From NCBI GenBank assembly GCA_964622915.1, contig CAZUSC010000002.1, forward strand, positions 1-19,706: a stretch of 19,706 bases of DNA, in the 5' to 3' direction. The DNA comes from CAZUSC01 sp964622915. GTDB lineage: Bacteria; Patescibacteriota; Andersenbacteria; UBA10190. Positions 13,259 through 18,713 of the stretch are shown here, piece by piece. How positions within the stretch are numbered: position 1 is the first letter of the stretch; each line of letters starts with the position of its first letter. A program made the translations under genes and the position numbers. The notes under the pieces were generated by a model. It searched no databases. It was not told the DNA's origin and was given only the letters and a program-made list of their open reading frames with translations.

Positions 13259-14047
13259 CTAGGGCGACCAGGCCCGGCGGGCATTAACAATTATTTCCAG
13301 GAAATCGCGGGGATGTGTCGCCGCACTGCCGACTAAGACGCCGTCAATGCCAGGCTCGCCCACATATTGGGCAACGTTCTGCGCATTCACACTGCCCCCA
13401 TAGAGTAGGCGCAAACGCTCAACAATTTCACGATCGAATTTATTGGCCACTACCTTTCTGATTAACATGGCGGTTTGCGATATTTCCTGCGGATCCGGCA
13501 TCGGCGAGGTGCGCACACTACTAATCGCCCAGATGGGTTCGTAACAAATAACAACCTTGCTTAGGGACGAACGATCCAACCCCGACAGTAATACCTCCAT
13601 TTGGTTAGTGACTTTGTTGACGGTTTGGTCAGCGGCGCGCTCCTCGGCATTCTCGCCGATACAAATAATCGGCCGTAGACCGTGCCGGAGAAGTATGTTG
13701 ACCTTCTGCAAGACTTGCTCATCACTTTCGCCGCTAACACTCCGGCTTTCCGAGTGACCAACAATGCACCAGGTCGCCCAAGGCTTAATTTGTAGTACTG
13801 ATACTTGCCCGGTATAAGCACCGCGCTCCTCATGGTAAATATTTTGCGCGCCGACGCTGACCTTTTCCTTGGCTTGACTGAAAATTTCCGCTACCGCTGG
13901 CAGAGTAGGATAGGAAGGACACAGCACTACTTCACCACCGAGTTTAACATCGCGCAGCAATTTTTTTAATGATTTGGCTACCTCCAACGACGCCTTATGG
14001 GACAATTCCATTTTCCAGTTACCAACCACCAACAATTTTTGATTCAT
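13259..14047 (-). CDS. tpiA: Triose-phosphate isomerase with a variant loop 6
   Basis: TIM interconverts dihydroxyacetone phosphate and glyceraldehyde-3-phosphate. The 262-residue length is normal. The catalytic set is complete: N10 and K12 in GNWKM, H98 in IVGHSESR, and E170 in CYEPIWAIS. The phosphate-binding LLYGGSV segment (214-220) is present. The mobile loop 6, usually PVWAIGTGKTA, here reads PIWAISSVRTSP (171-182), so the Gly-Thr-Gly-Lys tip is missing. The gene is first in the glycolysis run and is divergent from the GT2 gene. A TATACT box lies only 6 bp upstream of ATG 14047, so the message may be leaderless, although GGA in the same space could act as a weak ribosome site. Confidence 0.95.
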   Translation of the reverse strand: MNQKLLVVGNWKMELSHKASLEVAKSLKKLLRDVKLGGEVVLCPSYPTLPAVAEIFSQAKEKVSVGAQNIYHEERGAYTGQVSVLQIKPWATWCIVGHSESRSVSGESDEQVLQKVNILLRHGLRPIICIGENAEERAADQTVNKVTNQMEVLLSGLDRSSLSKVVICYEPIWAISSVRTSPMPDPQEISQTAMLIRKVVANKFDREIVERLRLLYGGSVNAQNVAQYVGEPGIDGVLVGSAATHPRDFLEIIVNARRAWSP

Positions 14048-14052
14048 GTTTC

Positions 14053-14161
14053 CAGTATACAGAAAATAGAAGTTAGTAACGAGTAATCAGTAACCAGTAA
14101 CGAGCGCGGATTCATTACTCGTTACGCGTTACTAGTTCCTGGGTACTAGTTGCTGCTATAA
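14053..14161. repeat. Two-arm 7-nt tandem array in the divergent tpiA / GT2 promoter region
   Basis: Left arm: CAGTATA, CAGAAAA, TAGAAGT, TAGTAAC, GAGTAAT, CAGTAAC, CAGTAAC (14053-14101). Right arm: CATTACT, CGTTACG, CGTTACT, AGTTCCT, GGGTACT, AGTTGCT (14113-14154). The inner units pair well: GTAACGAG with CTCGTTAC, continued outward with few mismatches. The phase continues into the putative -10 boxes on both sides: TATACT for tpiA (14059-14054) and TATAAT for GT2 (14157-14162). The array therefore occupies the whole shared promoter region. Confidence 0.75.
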
Positions 14162-14162
14162 T
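14154..14162 (+). promoter_or_regulatory. Extended -10 promoter of the GT2-galT pair
   Basis: TGCTATAAT is a perfect extended -10; the -35 position is not recognisable. Initiation 7 nt downstream falls at about 14169, 3 nt before ATG 14172, so the message would be essentially leaderless. No Shine-Dalgarno is present. Confidence 0.6.
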
Positions 14163-14171
14163 TACCTTACG

Positions 14172-14924
14172 ATGCCAGCCAATATTTTTTTATCGGTCGT
14201 CATACCGGCCTACAATGAAGCGGAGCGCTTGCCACATACCTTACCAGCAACACAAGCCTACTTGCAAAAACAACCCTACAGTTGGGAGATTGCCGTGGTC
14301 GATGACGGCTCATCCGACAAGACTGCTGATCTGGTGCGGGCCGCCTCTATTGTTGATCCGCGCGTGCGCTTGCTCCAATACGGCCGAAATCGCGGCAAAG
14401 GATATGCCGTTCGTTTCGGGATGACACATGTCAGTGGACAGTATCGTCTTTTTATGGACGCTGATAACTCAACCACCATTGATCATTTTGCTCAATTTCT
14501 GCCTTTGTTTAGCCAGGGTTATGACGTAGTAATCGGCTCCCGTGATGTGCGCGGGGCCGACGTGGCTGTTCATCAGCCGCGCTGGAAAGAACTGCTTGGC
14601 GATCTGGGTAACTTATGGATTCAACTCTGGGCCGTCCCCGGAATAAAAGATACCCAGGCGGGATTCAAAGTCTTTACAGGTAAATCAGCCGCGGGTGTCT
14701 TTCCCTATTTAACAATCGATCGCTGGGGGTTTGATGTGGAGGCGTTGGCGGTGGCTCGCCAGAAAGGTTATAAAATTTCTGAGCAGCCGATCCGCTGGAT
14801 CAATGATCCGCACAGCAAAGTGTCTGTTAAAACATATTTTGAAGTCCTAAGAGAAGTCGTCCAAGTACGTTTGAATATTTGGCGAGGAATCTACAAATCC
14901 AGCAATGAAATCTCGCCTGCCTAA
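14172..14924 (+). CDS. Glycosyltransferase family 2, polyprenyl/dolichyl-phosphate sugar synthase type
   Basis: This 250-residue single-domain GT-A enzyme resembles ALG5/DPM1-like proteins that load glucose or mannose onto a polyprenyl phosphate carrier at the inner membrane face. It shows SVVIPAYNEAERLP (8-21), AVVDDGSSDKT (41-51), GRNRGKGYAVRFGM (71-84) and the metal-binding MDADNST (95-101). The later segment DTQAGFKVFTG and the RWGFDVEALAVARQKGY region are typical of this group. There is no C-terminal membrane domain, as in the soluble or peripheral forms. It starts with a near-leaderless ATG and overlaps the GalT-like gene by 20 bp. Together with that gene it probably supplies an activated sugar for surface glycan; the exact sugar is unknown. 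Confidence 0.9.
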   Translation: MPANIFLSVVIPAYNEAERLPHTLPATQAYLQKQPYSWEIAVVDDGSSDKTADLVRAASIVDPRVRLLQYGRNRGKGYAVRFGMTHVSGQYRLFMDADNSTTIDHFAQFLPLFSQGYDVVIGSRDVRGADVAVHQPRWKELLGDLGNLWIQLWAVPGIKDTQAGFKVFTGKSAAGVFPYLTIDRWGFDVEALAVARQKGYKISEQPIRWINDPHSKVSVKTYFEVLREVVQVRLNIWRGIYKSSNEISPA

Positions 14925-15987
14925 CAACAATACTGCTGTCGCACCAGCGTCAGAGATCGGAGAACTGCGCCAGGATCCGATCACCGACGAGTGGGTGGTG
15001 ATCGCCACAAACCGCGGCAAGAGGCCCGACCAATACAAGGAGATTGCCCCCAAACCAACGCCTTTACCGCGCTACCAGGAAGACTGCCCCTTTTGTAACC
15101 TGGCTAAGTTCCCGCAAGAGCCTGATGTACTGCGTCTGCCGGACGACCCTGATCAGTGGCAAGTCCACGTTTTCGGCAATAAGTTTCCGGCTTTTCTGCC
15201 CCGCGAGGAGTTTCGGGCCTGGCACAGCGGCCCCTATCAGGCCATTGAGGCCATCGGCTATCACGAACTACTGGCGACGCGCTGGCACAATCAGCTCGAT
15301 AGTCTCTCCAGTATTAAGATGCTCTCCTTAGAGCTGGAAGCACTGGTACTGCGCTATCGTCAGCTGCGCACCAAGCCCTCGGTAAATTACATCCAAATCA
15401 TTAAAAATCATGGCGCGGCCGCCGGCGGTTCCCTGCCCCATCCGCATAATCAAATTTTTACTTTGCCAGTCCTGCCCAGCGATATTGGCAAATTACTCCA
15501 CGGTACGGAGCGATTCGCCAAAAAAAATAAAGAAAAAGCTTTCACAATTATTTTGGAATTCGAACGCGCACAAGGATCGCGCCTTGTTTATGAAAATGAT
15601 TATTTTACGGCGTTCTGTCCTTTTGCCTCCCGGGTGCCGTTCGAAACCTGGATTATGCCGAGAAAATCTAATCCCTTTTTTGATAGTATCGGGCCGGAAG
15701 AGCGCGAGGCCCTAGCCGAGGCCATGCAGCAAGTCTTCGGACGTTTATATACCGGCCTTAATGACCCGCCATATAACTACTATATTCACTCGGCGCCCTG
15801 CGACGACACGGGATTTGTTTGCGATATTAAATCATTTTCGCATTTTCGCTGGCACATTGCGGTTCTGCCGCGTCTTACCCAGTTCGGCGGCTTCGAGCTA
15901 GGATCGGGCGTGGAAATCAACACCACCGCACCGGAAGCTGCGGCCGCCTTTCTGCGGGAACAGCCGCTGCCACCCCCGCTGTCCTAG
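14905..15987 (+). CDS. GalT-like hexose-1-phosphate nucleotidyltransferase (HIT superfamily)
   Basis: This 360-residue protein has the two-lobed layout of galactose-1-phosphate uridylyltransferase, which swaps UMP between UDP-glucose and a hexose-1-phosphate through a uridylyl-histidine. It opens with GELRQDPITDEWVVIATNRGKRP (19-41), has a zinc-type CPFC (61-64), NHGAAAGGSLPHPHNQ (168-183) with the nucleophile H181 in His-Pro-His and the following Q183, and a C-terminal FRWHIAVLPR. The family also includes ADP-glucose and Ap4A phosphorylases, so the nucleotide and sugar are not certain. ATG 14905 lies inside the end of the GT2 gene, indicating coupled translation. Its stop shares bases with the stop of the convergent cis-prenyltransferase gene. 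Confidence 0.88.
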   Translation: MKSRLPNNNTAVAPASEIGELRQDPITDEWVVIATNRGKRPDQYKEIAPKPTPLPRYQEDCPFCNLAKFPQEPDVLRLPDDPDQWQVHVFGNKFPAFLPREEFRAWHSGPYQAIEAIGYHELLATRWHNQLDSLSSIKMLSLELEALVLRYRQLRTKPSVNYIQIIKNHGAAAGGSLPHPHNQIFTLPVLPSDIGKLLHGTERFAKKNKEKAFTIILEFERAQGSRLVYENDYFTAFCPFASRVPFETWIMPRKSNPFFDSIGPEEREALAEAMQQVFGRLYTGLNDPPYNYYIHSAPCDDTGFVCDIKSFSHFRWHIAVLPRLTQFGGFELGSGVEINTTAPEAAAAFLREQPLPPPLS

Positions 15988-16703
15988 CCACCAAGGCGAC
16001 GCTGGCGGGAGCTGTATTCCGCCAGCGCTTTGTCAAAATCTTGGTTGGAAAAAGCCGGCCAATATTTATTCGTAAAGTGCAGTTGGGCATCAGCAATATC
16101 CCACATCATAAATCCGGCCGAGAGATGCGGCTCCCCGCCCGTGCGGATAACTAGATCTACCGGGGGCAGATCTTTGGTGAATAAGTTCTGCTTAATCATA
16201 GCGGCCGTTACTTTTACTTTTTTGGGATCCTTCACATTCTCCGCAATTTTCTTCACCGCCTCAATCATCTCGTCGGTACCGTTGTAAGCCAACAAGAAGT
16301 TGCACGCATACTTCTGATAATGTTTGGTGGCGTCTTGGGCCGCCTCAATGGCCCGGCGAACCTTGCTCGGAAACTTTTCCTGCCAACGTCCGAACACTTT
16401 AATACGAATTTGCCGATCGTGGATATCTTGGTCCTTCACCAAACTGGTAAAATGTTCTTGAAAAATTTTCATTAAATTAAAAATTTCGCGCGGACTTCTC
16501 TTAAGAATGTTATCAACCGACAACCCCCAGACTGATATACACTGCACTCCTTGATCGGCCGCGTGCCGAACGATCTGCCGAAATTTCTCGACGCCCGTTT
16601 CGTGCCCTTCATACGTGGATAAACCTCTTTCCCGCGCCCAGCGACGGTTACCATCAGGAATAATGGCGATATGCCGGGGTATGGACTGCACCTGTTTATT
16701 CAT
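15984..16703 (-). CDS. uppS: cis-Prenyltransferase (undecaprenyl diphosphate synthase family)
   Basis: The enzyme extends farnesyl or geranyl diphosphate with isopentenyl diphosphate to make the lipid carrier for cell-wall and glycan sugars. With ATG 16703 as start the protein has 239 residues, as expected; the frame extends to TTG 16742, but that would overlap ruvX. Sites are HIAIIPDGNRRWA (11-23) with catalytic D17, YEGHETG (31-37), LSVDNILKR (61-69), and the substrate loop RTGGEPHLSAGF followed by MMWDIADAQLHFTNKYWPAF. Family members usually have FSxENWxR in the third motif; here Glu is Asp and Trp is Ile, so chain length or the allylic primer may differ. The gene follows ruvX by 13 bp, and its stop codon overlaps that of galT by 4 bp. 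Confidence 0.92.
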   Translation of the reverse strand: MNKQVQSIPRHIAIIPDGNRRWARERGLSTYEGHETGVEKFRQIVRHAADQGVQCISVWGLSVDNILKRSPREIFNLMKIFQEHFTSLVKDQDIHDRQIRIKVFGRWQEKFPSKVRRAIEAAQDATKHYQKYACNFLLAYNGTDEMIEAVKKIAENVKDPKKVKVTAAMIKQNLFTKDLPPVDLVIRTGGEPHLSAGFMMWDIADAQLHFTNKYWPAFSNQDFDKALAEYSSRQRRLGG

Positions 16704-16716
16704 ATGAGTATATAGC

Positions 16717-17124
16717 TTATGAGTTCTTAGGGTGACCCGCAATGTAATCTGCCAGCATTATTCTCGCTGCCTCGGCGTGTTCATCCTCCGGGTTACCGCC
16801 CTCCAGTCTAATCAGTTTCTGTGCCTCAATCGATGTCAATGTTTCGTCAATAGTCTCTATCTTAACCTGGTTACCCAAGCGACTCTTGAGTAGGTCGATA
16901 AAGGCTAGTGTCTTTCGCGTCTGATCGGTGACATTCCCGACTAAACTAATGGGAACACCGACCAAAATATGCCGGACCGGTGCTTTCTTGATTATGTCTT
17001 CGATCTTATCCAAGGCCTTTTCTTTCTGCTGGTCAATAGTGCCAAATCGATGAGGCAGGCGTCCGTCAGTGTCGGTGGCAGCCATACCGATGTATCGATC
17101 ACCGTAATCTAAGCAGAGAAACAT
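16717..17124 (-). CDS. ruvX: Holliday-junction resolvase-like nuclease RuvX/YqgF
   Basis: RuvX/YqgF has an RNase H-like fold; in E. coli it takes part in 16S rRNA 5'-end maturation, and it is also proposed to act on Holliday junctions. The 135-residue length is standard. Motifs are CLDYGDRYIGMA (4-15) with D6, HILVGVPISLVGN (52-64), ETIDETLTSIEA (90-101), and EDEHAEAARIMLADYI (113-128) with the final catalytic Asp (D114). ATG 17124 has no visible Shine-Dalgarno, and a 7-nt array lies just upstream. The gene is probably co-transcribed with the downstream cis-prenyltransferase. Confidence 0.93.
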   Translation of the reverse strand: MFLCLDYGDRYIGMAATDTDGRLPHRFGTIDQQKEKALDKIEDIIKKAPVRHILVGVPISLVGNVTDQTRKTLAFIDLLKSRLGNQVKIETIDETLTSIEAQKLIRLEGGNPEDEHAEAARIMLADYIAGHPKNS

Positions 17125-17129
17125 GGCTG

Positions 17130-17164
17130 AGTAGCAGGTAGAAAGTAGTAAGTATTAAGTAACC
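17130..17164. repeat. Single-arm 7-nt tandem array between map and ruvX
   Basis: Five heptamers in phase, AGTAGCA, GGTAGAA, AGTAGTA, AGTATTA and AGTAACC (17130-17164), lie in the 60-bp gap, starting about 5 bp from the ruvX ATG. No second arm is present. The unit type (AGTA core) matches the left arms of the arrays at 1799, 10196 and 14053. Confidence 0.7.
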
Positions 17165-17184
17165 GCGGACAATAAACGCTTCGA

Positions 17185-17952
17185 TTACTTTGCGGCCTGT
17201 GTTAAAATCTGCGGCCCGTTAGCGGTAATCGCCACTGTGTGCTCCTCATGAGCCGACCAGCCGCCTTCCGCCGTCACAATTGTCCAGCCGTCGTCAGCCG
17301 TTGTAATACGGGGGCCGCCAATAGTAACCATTGGTTCAATCGCAATGATCAACCCTTCCACTAGTTTGGTTCCTTCGCCTGCCCGGCCGAAATTAGGTAC
17401 TTGGGGCTCCTCATGCACAGCATAACCTACGCCATGGCCCACCAGTTGGCGCACCACGCCAAAACCTTGATCCTCCACATATTTTTGAATGCTCCAGCCG
17501 ATATCTCCGGTCGTGTTGCCCAACTGCGCTGCTCGCATCCCACGTACTAAAGCTTGGCGGGTGACCTTTAGGAGTCGATCATTCTCCGCGTTCAATGTAC
17601 CGCAGCCAACCGTGTGTGCACTGTCTAAATATAAATCTTTATAAACAATACCCATGTCGACGCTAACTAAATCCCCTTCTTTAAAAGATTGGTCATTAGG
17701 AACACCATGGACCACGGCTTCATTGACCGAAATACAGGCAGCGGCGGGATAAGGGTCATGTCCTTTGCTGGCATAACCCAAAAAAGCGGGGCGTACTTTA
17801 TATTTATCACAAAGCTGCCGAGCTAACTCATCCAGCTGCCGCCCGGTAGCGCCAGGTTGCACTTGCCTCGCCAGTGCTTGCAAAATGGCGGCCAAAATTT
17901 TTCCGCCGGCCGCCAACGTTTTTATTTCTGCGGCTGATTTAGTTCGAATCAT
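17185..17952 (-). CDS. map: Methionine aminopeptidase, type I
   Basis: Map removes the N-terminal methionine from nascent proteins. The 255-residue length is typical of bacterial type I enzymes. The dinuclear metal site is complete: D99 (SVDMGIVYKDLYLDSAH), D110, H173 (LVGHGVGYAVHEEP), E206 (IAIEPMV) and E237 (SAHEEHTVAI). H82 in VVHGVPND is the substrate-positioning histidine. There is no zinc-finger or SH3-binding N-terminal extension. ATG 17952 overlaps the end of adk by 14 bp. The secY-adk-map order is the conserved end of the bacterial ribosomal-protein operon. Confidence 0.97.
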   Translation of the reverse strand: MIRTKSAAEIKTLAAGGKILAAILQALARQVQPGATGRQLDELARQLCDKYKVRPAFLGYASKGHDPYPAAACISVNEAVVHGVPNDQSFKEGDLVSVDMGIVYKDLYLDSAHTVGCGTLNAENDRLLKVTRQALVRGMRAAQLGNTTGDIGWSIQKYVEDQGFGVVRQLVGHGVGYAVHEEPQVPNFGRAGEGTKLVEGLIIAIEPMVTIGGPRITTADDGWTIVTAEGGWSAHEEHTVAITANGPQILTQAAK

Positions 17953-18610
17953 TAGATATCTTTTCTAGACGTGAAAGAATTTCTTGATGAACTTTGGCGA
18001 TCGACAAGCGACCATTGACAGTAAACAAGATGCCATCTTTCTTATATTGCAGCACGACTGGGTAGGTATTTTCCTGAAATTGACTCCAGCGAATAGCAAA
18101 CTTCTCCGGCTCATCGTCTGCCCGGAAGCCTACCCGCCCGCCTATTTCTTCACAGCGTTTTACATCTGCCTCATTCATAACCGAAAAACCATGCAGAGTA
18201 TCCAAACAGTAGCGCCGGTGGGTATTGCGCTCCTTCATTTCCTTTTCGGTAACTTCCAAATAGATTGCCAGCGGCCGCCCATAATTATTTTTGGCAAAAA
18301 AATCGTCAACAATTGCCGCCTCCTTTACTGTCCGCGGGGTGGCATCAAAAATCAGACCCCGGTTCAACTTAACACTCTCCTTAATGGCATTAATAACTAC
18401 CTCCGCTGCCATTGCTGGTGGCGCTAGATAGCCATTGTCAATTGTGGCTTTAACGCGTCGCCCTAGGTCACTGTTCTGCCGAGCGATCTCCCGAAAAGCA
18501 TTACCGGTACTGAACTGATGGTATCCTAATTTCTTGGCCAAGAGAGAGGATTGCGTGCCCTTGCCCGCCCCCGGCGGTCCCATTACATAAATTACTTTAG
18601 GCAAGTTCAT
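17939..18610 (-). CDS. adk: Adenylate kinase with a diverged LID
   Basis: Adk balances ATP, ADP and AMP. The 223-residue protein has the P-loop GPPGAGKGTQ (11-20), the AMP-binding FSTGNAFREIA (33-43), and FDATPRTVKEA (88-98), where most Adk proteins have LDGFPRT. The long-type LID runs from about 130 to 170 and contains FRADDEPEKFAIRW with the phosphate-binding Arg and paired Asp. Only two cysteines (C135, C153) remain of the four zinc ligands seen in zinc-type LIDs, so zinc binding is doubtful. ATG 18610 is clear. A two-arm 7-nt array separates it from secY, and it overlaps map by 14 bp. A related nucleoside monophosphate kinase specificity cannot be fully ruled out. Confidence 0.93.
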   Translation of the reverse strand: MNLPKVIYVMGPPGAGKGTQSSLLAKKLGYHQFSTGNAFREIARQNSDLGRRVKATIDNGYLAPPAMAAEVVINAIKESVKLNRGLIFDATPRTVKEAAIVDDFFAKNNYGRPLAIYLEVTEKEMKERNTHRRYCLDTLHGFSVMNEADVKRCEEIGGRVGFRADDEPEKFAIRWSQFQENTYPVVLQYKKDGILFTVNGRLSIAKVHQEILSRLEKISNDSN

Positions 18611-18615
18611 AAAAA

Positions 18616-18712
18616 TGAGAAACTAGAAACTGGAAATCAAGAAATTGTGACTTTTTACCGGCCGCATGGTTTATCTATATTTCTAATTTCTGCTTTCTAA
18701 TTTCTTGCGTCT
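18616..18712. repeat. Two-arm 7-nt tandem array between secY and adk
   Basis: Left arm: TGAGAAA, CTAGAAA, CTGGAAA, TCAAGAA (18616-18643). Right arm: TATTTCT, AATTTCT, GCTTTCT, AATTTCT, TGCGTCT (18678-18712), reaching within 2 bp of the secY stop. The arms are approximate reverse complements with a loop of about 34 nt. The unit (TAGAAAC type) differs from the AGTA-type units elsewhere, yet the 7-nt period and two-arm layout are the same. On the minus strand the hairpin is followed by five T (plus-strand A run 18611-18615), so it could act as a terminator or attenuator between secY and adk. Confidence 0.7.
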
Positions 18713-18713
18713 A

